From Cynocephalus volans (lineage: Eukaryota > Chordata > Mammalia > Dermoptera > Cynocephalidae): a stretch of 64,000 nt of DNA. Positions within the stretch are counted from its first letter, which is position 1, and the number at the start of each line of letters is the position of its first letter. The stretch is from assembly GCF_027409185.1 (NCBI RefSeq), contig NC_084469.1, forward strand, positions 81,503,918 through 81,567,917, in the 5' to 3' direction. Under the pieces are notes generated by a model. The model was given only the letters and a program-made list of their open reading frames with translations. It did not search any database and was not told the origin of the DNA. Positions 21,401 through 32,821 of the stretch are shown piece after piece. The position numbers and the translations under genes are program-made.

Positions 21401-24210
21401 TTTTTTAAACATATAGCACTTTGCAAATGTAGGCTGTTTATTTTACCAATTGGTAAATGCACTATTTAATTCTATCCAGCCTGTGTAGGCTCCCAATGAT
21501 GTCTTTTCAATGGTTAAAGGTTTATGAATAAGATGATCTCCCTAATGGGATTAACCTAATGCTTTTCTTAAATATGTAACCTTGAGTGCACCCCACAAAA
21601 TCATGCTTTGATTAGAGCAATGCACATAATAAAGATTACCCTAGTTTTTTAGATGTTAAACATCATTCACAAAAGAGAACTACTTTGAAAGAGATGTATT
21701 TGTGTTGGGAAGAAAAGATTTCTACCTCTAATTATGAATGATTTATTGGTGAGAGCAAACAATAGCCTGTCTGAGAGGCATGTCTATAAGCATCCTCATG
21801 TGTAGTTTGCAAAATTAATGAAGAGGAAAAAAATGCCTTGATGGTACCAATGGATGTTATATGGATTTTAATATTATTAAAAGGAACTGCTCTTTTAGGC
21901 ACCTAAGAAAACTATATTAAAATACACTTATTCAGTTTGGTTGTGGGAGAACACTAAAGAACAAAGAAGGTTAAAAAAAATCATAATCCTAAGGAAAGAT
22001 AATAATAAATCAACATGTTGACATACACATTACCAGTCTTCCTCTTTAAATACAGTTTATAAAACTTTTATAATTTCTGTAAATACATCACATAATAATT
22101 TCCATCTTGCTTTTCCCCATTTAACATCAAATAGACTTTTAAAGGGCAATCATTTGGAAATTGTCTCAAATACACGAGAAAATATATTTCAATTGAAATA
22201 ATCTAGTGGGCAAAGGAGACATCACGAACAGCCCCCAATATTCCCCATCTCATTGAATAGAAACAAACATGTTCTCATTTAGAATGAGTGAGAATAATCA
22301 AATTGATGTAGGCCTCTATATTTATCTTCTAGTCAAAAAAATGTAGTCCTGGTCTAGCAACAATATTATGGGAAACAAAAGAAAAAATAAAACTCTAAAT
22401 TTGCAGTGAGGTCATTTCTTGGACTACCAAACGCCATCTATTTACCAACTCCATGCTTCAGGCCTCAGATGGATCTCCCTGAAGCAAAGACAGAATTTTC
22501 GCCAAGTGACTAGGATAAAAACACCCTTTTGGTTGCACGATGAGACATATGCTCTAAAGAAAACTGGTTGAAAACAGACAAGTGGGTTTTTATAGAATAA
22601 TTGAGAGGCCTCGCAAACGGCTTCATCTTCAGAGCTCCAGGTCTGAGCTTGCGTGCCAGCTCTTTGTTTCAGCTACGAGTGATGGCGGCACTCTGTTTTC
22701 ATGATTCCTTACACTAATGAACTGCTATAAATTTGTTTTCGATGTTCCAGATAGCCCTAACTTCAGCTTCTGGGCAATGCTGAGGATGCACCCTATATTC
22801 CAGACTCACCTTTTGCAAGGTGTAGTCTCAGCATTACGGGTGATTTCCGTGGAAGAATATTCTATTTAAAGAACTACTGTCCCAGCATAATACAAAAAAT
22901 CGTTTATGAAGATGCGAGAGACACGGAAAGCTCTCAAATATGTTTACACAAGCACAATGGCAGAGCCTCCCTTTCTCACACCACAACGGTGGAGAAGAGA
23001 ACATTCATTTGTGAGAAAGACATAGAAAAAGTATTCATGTGGTCACAGAAGGGAGGAAACGGAAGATCCTCCGAAGAGAATGTGTCACACGCTTCTTCGG
23101 CCCAAGAATGTGCTGTAAGGTCAGACAGGCAAGATGCTGGTTCACTGATGTAAAGGAGGGAGGGAAGGAAGGCAGGCTCAACGAGAAAAAAGTCCCCATG
23201 CACCTTACTTTTGACCTCAAACACATATCAAATTCTTCTCTCAAAGAGTACATTTTAAGACGGAATACTTTAAAAACAAGAAACATTTAAAAGGAGCATT
23301 AAAATTCATTTTAAAAACTATGCATAGACTAAAACCAAGGAAACCACTCTCAATTGACAAAATGTACCAATGCAACATAATAATTACTTTCACCTTTAAT
23401 TTTCAGACAGCCAGATTCACAATCCTTAAAGTCGCTTAAATTTAAAAATGAAAGTGACAACATAAAATTTATAATGTTGTTGATTTTCCAATTAAATCCC
23501 TAGATAGAAACGAAAAAAAAATTTAAATGTCATATAAAAAAACAGCCAAATTCTGAGTTATGAGATATCTTTTTAAGGATGTTTCAGCATAAAAAAAAAC
23601 TGTGACTCTCATAATTGTGTAGCTGCCTGCACTAGGTGGTCCCCTGGTCGATGAGATGGGGAAAAATTTAGCTTTCATATAACAGTGATAAAATTTATAA
23701 TGAGAATAACATGATTGATATAATATCAAATATTTTCTTCAGATACTTTGCACAGAAGGCAGTAAGTTCTGTCGGTTTTGTTCACTGATGTATGCCTGGT
23801 CCCTGCAACAAATGATACCTGTCACTGGATAGGTGGTCAATATACATCTGTCGAATAAATATAGAGGAAAAGGAGTGTATGATGTGCCTGTGCAACTGTG
23901 CCAACTGTGCATATACTGTTATTGAAGAACATAATAGTCTTTGTTTTAAATTTGGGGATGAGGACTTTCAATAGAATATATCTATAAAAACCAAAGAAAG
24001 ATGTTATTTTCTGGACTTTTGTACAATAAGAGAAGAAAAACCACCCACAAAGAGCCAATTCACCTTGCCTAAAGGTGAATGTGGAGTGAGCACAGGGTAG
24101 TGGAGGACCACCTGGAATTCTAATTCTGCTGCTCCTGCGACCTGGGCACCTGAGGAGGAGGAGAGCAGCAGCACTCAGGGACTGTGCAGCACGTGGCTTA
24201 TCCCTCCCCA
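21401..24210. other. Unique intergenic DNA, candidate regulatory region
   Basis: 2.8 kb without recognised transposons. The part from about 22,580 to 23,150 is less AT-rich than its surroundings and has dense short motifs, including the hairpin CACCTT-TTGC-AAGGTG near 22,808. The open frames at 22,976-23,290 overlap on both strands and look like chance. Confidence 0.4.
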
Positions 24211-24214
24211 TCCT

Positions 24215-24310
24215 TACTATCAGCTTCCCAGGTACATACTCATCACTATTCTGACTTTTCTGATGAGGAAACTAATCACAGAGGCAGTACAGCTTATCAA
24301 AGGTCTCTTG
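24215..24310 (-). repeat. MIR fragment, antisense
   Basis: 'ttttctgatgaggaaactaa' followed by 'tcacagaggcagtacagctt' is the reversed MIR core. Short and diverged. Confidence 0.5.
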
Positions 24311-25635
24311 CCTAATGAGCACTGGAATGAGATTTTAGCCCTTCTTTGCATTCTGGTTAAAACTCTAAAGAGCCAGCTCACAAGAACCGCTGTATTGTAT
24401 GTACTGTCTCAGGAACTTACCCTCCCTGGGCCTCAGTCTGCAAAACACAGACAATTGACTCAATGAAAACTAAGGTTCAACACTTAAGGTTTAAGGCACT
24501 TCAAAATTCTGGTCTTTATCTAGAGAAGCTGTAGAAGTCTCACCTCATAATACCCTATCATCTTGATATTGTGGGTGCATTAAATACTGGCACCAATTTC
24601 ATAGTAATTGAGTCAGAAAAAAAGTATTAATAAAATTTTATAATATGGTGATCAAGCCATAGATCGACTTTGATGCATCTATAATTACTTAAAACCATTA
24701 TAGTAAGCATTACAGTACCACAACAACCATAGGAAATGGAATTCACTCAGCCTGTTCTTCCATACCCATAAATACTAGGACTGAATAGATATTTTCATTG
24801 AGTTTTTCTAGCTTTCATAGTCATTTATGGATAGCTTACTTGTCAACGATTACTTTCTAATTGCTCTATGTTTCCTAACTAGCTTTTAATACTATTTTGG
24901 TTAGGACCTCAAACAATACTAGGCTGTAGATGTAAAATAGTTAAATTGAATGGATGACAAAAAGGATTCCCTCGTAAGTGTCTATATATTGAAGTATACT
25001 TTGTTGTGTTTTGCTTTCAATCTGTTATTTTAAAATCTAAAACATCACCTACTTTACCTAATAACAATAAAATCCTTATTTGTTGAGAATATGCAGATAA
25101 AAGTTTACAAGCTTAAAAAGAACTGCATAGTGGTAACTGTCATGTTTCCCAATAATGAAACACATTTTGGTAAGGTTTTCATATTATAAAAACTCAAAAT
25201 AGCTTTATAAATTCACAAAATAATATGGTATTTCTTTCGATATCAGCATATTCTTATACTGCAAGAGTAAAGGATAAAATTTACTTGGATATTTAGCATT
25301 TGCCACTTTAAAAAATCCTTTTAATATCTTCACTTTAATATTCTGGGATTCTAACTCTGGCTTTCCTGTGACCTGAGTACAATCCACAGAAGTAACTGTG
25401 GGTATCTTAAAATGCACAATTAACATTTATCAGTACTTACTTTTTAAAACTTATATAGTTTTATTTGAAATACATATCACTTTGTTAATGTTATGCAGCT
25501 AACCTGAATTTGTAATAAATAAGGGTTTCATTCATAATGATTTTTTTCTGATACAACCAATGACTAAATAACTAATTATTCCATAAGAGGGTAAAATGTC
25601 TCAAATCTGTTGGCTCTGAAGGTGAAGCAAGATTT
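24311..25635. other. Intergenic, nothing recognised
   Basis: AT-rich. A possible second MIR scrap lies near 24,410-24,450 ('ccctgggcctcagtctgcaa'). No gene. Confidence 0.35.
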
Positions 25636-25639
25636 TTGT

Positions 25640-26165
25640 ACTGATACAGTGTATCACTGAGATCCCAGGAGGAAACAATTAAATTCAGATAGTTCAAATG
25701 GAGAGATTTTAATGAAGGGACAACCTACACAGGTGTTGGCAGGGTCAGGAGAATCAACAAAAGATGCTGAGAACCCAGACTGGCAAACCTCCCACCCTCA
25801 GGTGGAAGATAGAAAAGGAAGAAAGAGCGTTACTGGGGTGCTGGAGCCCAGGAGAGGAGGAGGAGCCACTGGGCAGGAGCTACAATCCTGAAAGGGAGAA
25901 TTCACTGCCAGAGACTTTTCAGGGTCATTTCTTCACACTACCTGCACTGTAGCAGGGAGAGATCAGGAAGACATATCCAGACTTCTCTCTCTGATCTCCT
26001 GCTGGTGACTTCCACTGGCTGAACACAATCAGAAGCCAGTTGGTAGGGGTCAGTTTCGAGGGGCAAGGACAGGGAAGAAGAAAGCAGAGAACGGCTCCAT
26101 GATGGGGAAGCACACATACCAGGGAGCTCAACTGTTCACACGTCCCTCACTGAGGCCTGATGGGG
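25640..26165 (-). repeat. Ancient interspersed repeat, family B, inverted copy
   Basis: Read on the minus strand it gives 'ccctgccaacacctgtgtag', 'tcccttcattaaaatctctc' and 'tgtttcctcctgggatctca', parallel to the plus-strand copy at 13,498-13,990. The family is old and mammal-wide but unnamed here. Confidence 0.55.
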
Positions 26166-26775
26166 GTAGAAAGACCAAGCATGTGCCTCTATCCTAATTC
26201 CTAAGAAGTCTACTAGAAAATACCATTTGAGGATTTTTCACTTAAAGAATTTTTTAAAAAATACAAAAAACCCTCCTCCTTTTCCCCCTGCATTTTCCTG
26301 ACTTCAAGTTCTATTTAAATTCTTTAATTTTCCTCCTAATAACACAGAAGTCTCCGGTTCAACAGGTCCTCCAGTTAGGAGACTTTTCTCTAAGGGCCCA
26401 TCCTGAGAGCTCTCTGAACCATGAGAAGTCTCTATAAAATTGTCAATGAATACAAGACCCAGGAAATTTTCCTAAGATTCCTATTAGAATTGATGATAAC
26501 TTTTGCAAATGTTAATCCAGCCACCTACACATGATAACATTTCCCATTTCTTTGATCAATGTCAAATGCATTTGAAGTACATACCTGAACTGTTTGAATG
26601 CTCTTTAATCGATTAATTTTATATGTGTATATGTTTTCTTTATTTCCTGATTATAGGACAAATGTAAACAAAGACAAAAAATAATCAAAGCTACTACTTT
26701 CAAGAAACCTTGTTAGTAGAACAAAAGAGTTTTAAACACAGATTTTTCAGGTATGCACCTTTGATTACTGCTAAA
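26166..26775. other. Intergenic, nothing recognised
   Basis: AT-rich sequence between two repeats, without gene-like features. Confidence 0.35.
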
Positions 26776-26779
26776 CATC

Positions 26780-26895
26780 AAGTGCTAGAGTACAGGGATC
26801 ACCTGTGGTTTGTCTTTGCAGTAGGCACAGGCCCTAAAACAGTGTCTTGTACATTGCAGGCACTCCATAAAGGTTTGCTGAATTGGCTAAACCTT
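26780..26895 (+). mobile_element. L2 3' end, sense
   Basis: 'gagtacagggatcacctgtg' then 'cagtgtcttgtacattgcag', 'gcactccataaaggtttgct' and 'gaattg' is a short L2 terminus. Confidence 0.65.
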
Positions 26896-27430
26896 GGTTT
26901 GTCCCCATAATAAACCACCCCAAACAGCACACAGATAATTACTTCTTGGAAAAAATCCAACTAGTGTTTGATGTTACCTATGTGGTTTTTCTCTCAAGAG
27001 CAGCTCTGTAGGATTATGTTATTTTCTGGTTTTTTTTTCCTTTGACCTTAATGTCATCTACTTGAATAACAGCTCCATACAAAATTCCTACCAGCATATA
27101 CCACAGCAGATATGAGGCAGCATCTTAAAAATGGTGACAGAATCTCTTAATTTAGAAGACATACAGTCTCTCCTTCTGAACACAGACTAAGAAATAATAA
27201 TTTGGTATTAATGTAGAGCTAAAGACATTTTCAATGTATTTTTTGATTTTTTTCAGATCAAAAAAATTTTCAAAGAATCAAAATGCTATCAACAAAGCTG
27301 GCCTTCATTAAAAAGTAATTCTGTATTTTTCTGCAGTTGACAAAAGTGTCCAATTACAAAGTTAATTTTGAAACATAACTTTTTAAAACTTAAACAGCAA
27401 ATATGTTGCATTTAAAATGAAGCTGAATAA
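26896..27430. other. Intergenic, nothing recognised
   Basis: AT-rich DNA with no recognised repeat or gene. Confidence 0.35.
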
Positions 27431-27431
27431 G

Positions 27432-27481
27432 CAAAACAAAACAAAACAAAACAAAACAACAACAACAACAACAACAACAAA
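27432..27481. repeat. (AAAAC)n-(AAC)n compound simple repeat
   Basis: Five AAAAC units run directly into about eight AAC units. Confidence 0.95.
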
Positions 27482-27941
27482 AATACCTGGGAAGACAGGT
27501 TTTGCAGAAATCTAAAACATTATTTCATACTTCGTACAATTTAGAATCATCCCCACATTTTACAGTCTAGATCCAGGCATTAACTTGAAGTGACCTTGAC
27601 CCTTGAAATCCTAAATTTAACATTCTTCAGAACAAAGTAGCTTTTCTCTTCTGCTTTAAGAGCAAATGAACTAAATACTAGAGAAGGGTACTGTCTGGGC
27701 CTTTGAACCAAGACTAAAAGAGATAAAATCCTGTTTGATGTATATAAACATTAGAGAATCCATTTTGATTTAATAAAAGTGAGTTTGCTTCATATCCTGT
27801 GAGAAAATATTATCCTTTTCCTGAAAATGCTCTCTTATTCTAACAATAGAGGGTTCTTATTATTTTCTAGGATATGGGATGTGTAGCATTGCCATGAATA
27901 TAACATTTATTAACATTGTTGTTATATTCATTTCTCAAAAT
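27482..27941. other. Intergenic, nothing recognised
   Basis: AT-rich DNA immediately upstream of a CYN SINE. The inverted motif 'taacattgttgttat' near 27,911-27,925 is a minor palindrome. Confidence 0.3.
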
Positions 27942-28102
27942 GGGCCGCCCCCGTGGCGCTGCGCTCCCGCCGCGGGTTCGGATCCTCCTATATAGGAATG
28001 GCCGGTGAGCTCATTGGCTGAGCGCGGTGCAGGCGACACCAAGCCAAGGGTTGCGATCCCCTTACCGGTCACAAAAAGACAAAAAAAAAAAAAAAAAAAA
28101 AA
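27942..28102 (+). mobile_element. CYN-like SINE, CpG-rich copy with shortened first monomer
   Basis: It has the same family layout as at 20,598: a 'gggttcggatcc' B box, a 'tatataggaatggccggt' linker, a second monomer 'gctcattggctgagcgcggt', and 'ccccttaccggtca' then poly(A) to 28,102. The first monomer lacks roughly 25-30 nt between its A-box region and B box. Many CpGs survive (for example 'cgccgcgggttcg', 'gagcgcggtgcaggcgac'), whereas they have decayed to TG/CA in the other two copies, implying a recent insertion. Confidence 0.88.
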
Positions 28103-29285
28103 TGCATTGTGGTGGGTAATTCAGAATGCAGTGAGAGGAGGTAAACCTTTGACTTTACCAAAATATAAGGCCACATTTAAAGCAGCGAGTAAAAGATATA
28201 GCAGCAACAGTATAAATTTGTTATCTGTAATCTTGCAATTCCCTAAATTTCTATAACACATTACTTTAAAAGCTTCAGAGAAATGGTTTTATAATACTTT
28301 ACCAGTATTTCGACACCTGCAAGCCTTAGCAAGTTAAATTCTATGGTCTTACCTTTCAGAAATGGCCTAACTCAATCCTTTTATTTTTCAAACTCTCTCA
28401 AATTTTCATTTGTTTTCATTGATTGAGGAATATTGATAAATTTTAGGTACCTATCTACAAAGAAATCAAAGTTTCACCTTTCTAGAACCTAAAAAATGAA
28501 AACATAAAAATCGATTCCCACAGAATATTGCCAAAGAAATCTTTTAGAATAGAATGTTACAATTATTTATTTATACTTATCTGGCTCTACCATTTGAGGT
28601 GCATTTAGACTTCAAAGCTAAACCTCAAATAATATCATGGCTGATAGTATTTGGCTTCATGTTTAGCTGAGGTCTTAAAGACTGAAGGAATCACGACAAA
28701 CACATCTATTATTTTGACTACTGTATTAGTCTTCATTGCCATTATTTTTGTGTGAAATTTGTCAACCTAACTAACAAAAAGAAAGAGTCTTTCTAAAAGA
28801 AAATGATATTCATTCAAGCATAGGGCATTGCAACCAGAATACACTTGCCATAGTAAACTGTGTGTGTATTCAGGGAGGTAATGGTAGACCAAGGTTTTTA
28901 AAGGAAAAATGATGGAGCATTATATAATAGTTTTAGGATAATAATCCTTGGCAACAATGATCAATAACAAGGGTGACACCAGTCCAAAGCTGGACAGGCA
29001 GTTGCTTGGCAGATGTCCTTGCAGAAGTATCTTTTTGTAATGCAGCATTGGCCTCTGTGCAAGGTTGTGGTTTTGCAGAGTCCTTTGTGATAGTTCTTGT
29101 TATCAAGCATTTATGCACGAGAACCCTTCCCTTCATGGCCTTCCCCAGCCCTATTTACCAGGGTTTTTTTCTTTTTATTTATTTATTTATTTTAAACACA
29201 ATTAACTCCATTTTGATTCTGAAAACTTCCACGAATGTATTGCAGCTGACCATTTGAGAAGGACTAAAGTAGACATCTGTTGTTT
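28103..29285. other. Intergenic, nothing recognised; (TTTA)n
   Basis: AT-rich DNA with a short (ATTT)n run near 29,175-29,192. No gene support. Confidence 0.35.
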
Positions 29286-29289
29286 CTGC

Positions 29290-29748
29290 CTGCCTGACAT
29301 CTGTTCCCTAATTTTCCTTTGGAGAACCCCTCTATTCTAGATCATGTGAAGCTAACACCAAATTCCTTTCCAGGGGAGGGAATTTGAATCCAAGCTTAGT
29401 CATCTGAACAATCCATTTTCCATGTTCAGAGAGGGGCAAGTGAATCAAGATGCCCCTGTAAGAAGAGATTTGGGACTTTTACAGCAAATATTGAAGAAAA
29501 AGTGCTCTCTTTTCCTTGCTAGGACTAAGTTGGTAGTACCTTCTAAGGGACTATCATATAGAAAAAACTTGTCTGAAAATGAAGCCCAAACTGGAAAACA
29601 GATCCTGATAACCTCAATTGACGGATCTAGCCATGCCTTAAATGGGAAAACACCTTCCTAGGCTTTTGCATCAACTAAATAAAGTCCTTAAGCCAGTTGA
29701 TTTTGTCACTTGCAGCTAAAAGAATCCTCACTCTAACAATGTGACAAC
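29290..29748 (+). repeat. Ancient interspersed repeat, family C-like
   Basis: The 3' end 'ccttaagccagttgattttg', 'tcacttgcagctaaaagaat' and 'cctcactctaac' parallels, with divergence, the end of the copy at 59,330-59,810 ('gtttaagccatatacactga', then 'ctgcctaccaaaagtg'). No coding potential. Confidence 0.5.
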
Positions 29749-30838
29749 ACTAAAAAGAAACATGATTGCTTTGGGGATTTCTCATGGATTTTCTTCCTTA
29801 TATACATGATCTCATTTAATCCTCACAATTCAGAAAAGCATATATCTATTAACATTAAATTAATACTCGCTATTTTTTGAACATTTATGGAAGAGGGATG
29901 GTGAAAGCCAGGGGCACAATCTGAAATCTCACTTACATGGGAGAGAAGTGGGGGTAACATATCTCAGGGCACTCAGTAGACATTCATCAAATGAAAGAAT
30001 AAACAGTATATGGTAGAGCCAGAAGGTGATACTTCACTAATCACTGAAATGATAAATTAGGAGTCTGTTCCAGTAGCCTGGGCCAGAGATGATGAACCTC
30101 AAACAGGCAGCCTTATGAGAATGGTTTAAACTATAGGACATAGAGACAGAGTCAGGTTAGATGTGGCGGTCCTTAGAGTTTGTCCTTAGAGTTTGCACAT
30201 CTAGCTGGCTGCAGCTGTTGTCACTAAGACAGGGAAAGAAGGAAGGGGCTGAGTTTGGGAGGCAAGGAGGGAAACTATTGCAGTTAAACATGTTTGCAGG
30301 ATATATAAGCAAAGAGGTCCCACAGGCCTTTTGAATGATAGGTCTGGACCAAGGAGAGGATGAGACTACAAATACAAGATGGAGAATCGCTGGCATACAG
30401 ACGGCAGTTCAGGCTTGGGCATTGCCCACCACAGCCTCACTATGAAGAGAAGAGGAAGAAGCTGGCCACCACCTCCCTCTAGGTAATCTTAGTCCTGCTT
30501 GTGAGCTCCCCCGTTTTCCCCATCTCTTGCTCTTGATTGCAACTGACAGTCAACTGTCAGGACGTACTCAGTAAATATTTGTGGAAGGACTGACAATGTA
30601 ATGCCCTGGCACTGAGAGTAAAGGGTTGGTTCTACAAGGGCGTTTCTCCAGGTCCTTTCTACCCTTAGAGCTGTCAGTCTCTGGGATGCAATCTCATTAT
30701 TCAGCTCTCACCTCTTAAATTAGTTCATGCTCTCACATTAGGTGTAGTAACAGCTGACAACGCTTTCTGGGGATGTCTTAAAAGATATGAGTTGAACAAA
30801 TATTTTCGTATTATTTTAATTTACACTAAAATTTCAGC
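29749..30838. other. Gene-proximal intergenic DNA
   Basis: No gene. A diverged antisense MIR patch may lie at about 29,800-29,850 ('gatctcatttaatcctcaca'). The rest is unique-looking, upstream of the CpG-rich region. Confidence 0.4.
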
Positions 30839-30839
30839 C

Positions 30840-31425
30840 TCTTTCCCCGCCCCTTTCCTTTCTCCCGGCCCACCCTGTGACCCGGGCGGGCCTCAGAAAG
30901 GAGGCAGGATTTCCCTCAGGTAATTCCTTAAACAGCAATCAAGAAACAAAGCAGAAGTAGACGCGGACAGGCGTGGCTGCTGGCGATTCCAAGGCTGGTT
31001 CCCCCCAGTGGGAGAGAGCATACCCTAGGGGGCAGCAGACCCCGCCAGCGGCGAGCCCAGAGGCGGAGGGGAAGAGGGGTCTGCCTGAGAGCCCCACGTC
31101 TCTCTAGATCCCGAGGCTTACGCTGGGCTGCCGCCGGTCGCACGTCCACTTTGGGCCGGCTGGGCACGCCAGGTTCAAGGTCGCCAGGCGGGGACCAGAG
31201 CGCCGGGAGCCTGGTGAGCAGCATCCCCACCCGCCTCTGCTTGGGGACCCGAAGCCGGCGCTTTTGCTTTGGACTTGGACAGATCTGCTCGCCCTCCCGC
31301 CGCCTCCTGGTCAACTGCCCGCGTACATCCTTCAGGTCTCCGCCTTCCCGCACCCAGGCTGGAATGCGCCCTTCCCCTTGCTATCCCCGCAGCTCCTCTC
31401 TCCCTGACGCAAAGCTGTATTTTTG
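30840..31425. promoter_or_regulatory. Upstream GC/CpG-rich block
   Basis: An abrupt rise in GC and CpG relative to the flanks ('ccccgcccctttcc', 'gacccgggcgggcc', 'ggcggagg'). It lies 1.6-2.2 kb upstream of the CBLN1 start codon and is separated from the main island by an AT-rich gap at 31,430-31,750. It holds a strong CTCF-like motif at 31,023-31,037. It could be a distal part of the CBLN1 island or a start site for an upstream or divergent transcript. Open frames here read on both strands and are compositional. Confidence 0.6.
31023..31037 (+). promoter_or_regulatory. Candidate CTCF site
   Basis: 'ccctagggggcagca' matches the CTCF core consensus (YAGRKGGCRSY) at all eleven core positions. 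Assignment is by motif only; occupancy cannot be judged from sequence. Confidence 0.45.
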
Positions 31426-31759
31426 CTTTCACGTTTGTGATTACGTGTGTGTATCATTCTAAGTCTACGAATGTGGCGAAAATTCATTTAGGGTCAAAAC
31501 CACCCTTGAAAAATCATCCATAAATAACGAGATTTGGTATCTACACCCAAGGCAACAATGGGCAGGTGCACGTGGGTAAAGAACGTTGTAAAAAGTGCAC
31601 AGTAAATAAAAAGTACAGATGCAAAATATACATTTTAAGAGCAAAACAGAAAAACGGTATTAGGTAAATGAGCCTGCGTGAGACGCCATTGTAATTGTAC
31701 CCGTACTTGTTACTGCCTCGCCCGCTGGATTATAAGGGACAAAAAGGCGGGTCTCGTCT

Positions 31760-31870
31760 GTCTTTGCTCACCACGGCATCCTCACAGCCCGGCCCAGTGC
31801 CGGATACTTCATACCAGTTCAATGATCTATCCTGAATAAGTGAATGAACGAACGAATGAATGAATGAACG
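31760..31870 (+). mobile_element. L2 3' end at island edge
   Basis: 'cccggcccagtgccggatac' through 'ctgaataagtgaatgaac' and a (GAAC/GAAT)n tail to about 31,868 is a diverged L2 terminus. It marks the left boundary of the main CpG island. Confidence 0.6.
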
Positions 31871-32166
31871 CCAGCGGAGCAGGTGCTTCGAGAGGCGGCG
31901 AGGGCGGAAGGCTAAGCTCCAACCTCGTGGCCGCTAGCCGGGAAAGGGGAGCGCGGACAACCCAGCGCCCTGTTTCCTCAACGAGTCACCGGCTTCGAAC
32001 CCTGCCCAGCCCACTCCCAGCGGCACCACGTGCGCCTGCCCCGGGGCCGCGCCTCAGGCCCCGCCCCCGCCGCGCACGCACGCGCCCTGCAGCCCGGCGG
32101 CCCGGCGGCCCCGCAGCCCCTACGCCGAGGATGGCCCCACGCACCGGCGGCCCCGCGCGCCTGAGC

Positions 32167-32181
32167 CCGCTGGGGGGCGCT
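32167..32181 (+). promoter_or_regulatory. Candidate CTCF site in island
   Basis: 'ccgctggggggcgct' agrees with the CTCF consensus (CCASYAGRKGGCRSY) at 13 of 15 positions. G-rich context raises the chance of a fortuitous match. Confidence 0.3.
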
Positions 32182-32502
32182 CCCCTCTCACCCCGCACGC
32201 CCACATGCGGGCGCTTCGCTGTCCCCGCGATTCTACTCGAGACCCTGGCAGGCGTCTCCTCCTACCTGAGGACCGGCGAGAGAGGCGGACAGAAAGGACC
32301 CAGGGGCTTGAACAAGATCACAGCACGAGGCGGGAAGCGAGAGAGCGATAGCCGCGGCGGACGGTCCGGGCGCGGGCGCGCGCGCGCGCTCCCCGCCCTC
32401 GCTCCCTGAGTCGACTCCCGGTCAGAGCCCAACCCTGCTGCCGCGCGCCTCCAGCCTCACCGCGCCTAATAACAACGGCGCCCGGGGTCAGGTGGCCGCG
32501 CG

Positions 32503-32630
32503 CGGACAGCGCCGCCATTGGCCCGGCGGGGAGCGCGGCTTGTCCGGATTGGCTGGAGGGCGGAGTCTAGGCCGGAGCGGGGGCGGGGCTGTGGAGGGAG
32601 GCGGGCAGAGAGGCGGCGGGGCGGGGCCAG
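32503..32630 (+). promoter_or_regulatory. CBLN1 core promoter elements (two CCAAT, two GC boxes)
   Basis: Two reverse CCAAT boxes (ATTGG at 32,517-32,521 and 32,548-32,552) lie 31 bp apart. Two GC boxes follow (GGGGGCGGGGC at 32,579-32,589 and GGGGCGGGGC at 32,618-32,627). A CGGACAGCGCC run at 32,503-32,513 equals the right half of a REST/NRSF site, but the left half is absent. This TATA-less layout suggests NF-Y/Sp1-driven initiation around 32,620-32,700, about 300-400 nt ahead of the start codon. The exact start site is inferred. Confidence 0.6.
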
Positions 32631-32710
32631 GCCGTGGTCCGCGCCTTTGTGCCCGGCGCGCGCTCTCTGCCCGCTCCGGCTGCAGCGTCGGGTGCATCAA
32701 TAATTCAGAG

Positions 32711-32727
32711 CGGCGGCGGCGGCGGCA
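32711..32727. repeat. (CGG)n tract in predicted 5' UTR
   Basis: 'cggcggcggcggcggc' followed by an AGC interruption and further CGG units. It is short, and lies in the predicted CBLN1 leader. Confidence 0.8.
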
Positions 32728-32782
32728 GCGGCGGGTGCGGGCAGGAGGCGGCGGCAACAGCCGGGACCGAGCAACAGCGGCT

Positions 32783-32821
32783 ATGCATCCAAGTGCGGCT
32801 GGGCAGCCGCCGCACCCCTGA
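32783..32821 (+). CDS. Upstream ORF in CBLN1 leader (12 codons)
   Basis: A short open frame, ATG at 32,783 and TGA at 32,819-32,821, encoding MHPSAAGQPPHP. It lies wholly upstream of the CBLN1 ATG (33,020) and ends 198 nt before it. Context around its ATG is 'cggctATGc' (a G at -3, C at +4), moderate. If transcription starts at the promoter boxes near 32.6 kb it will be in the mRNA and may lower CBLN1 translation, with reinitiation possible across the spacer. Coding evidence is only positional; conservation is untested. Confidence 0.4.
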   Translation: MHPSAAGQPPHP

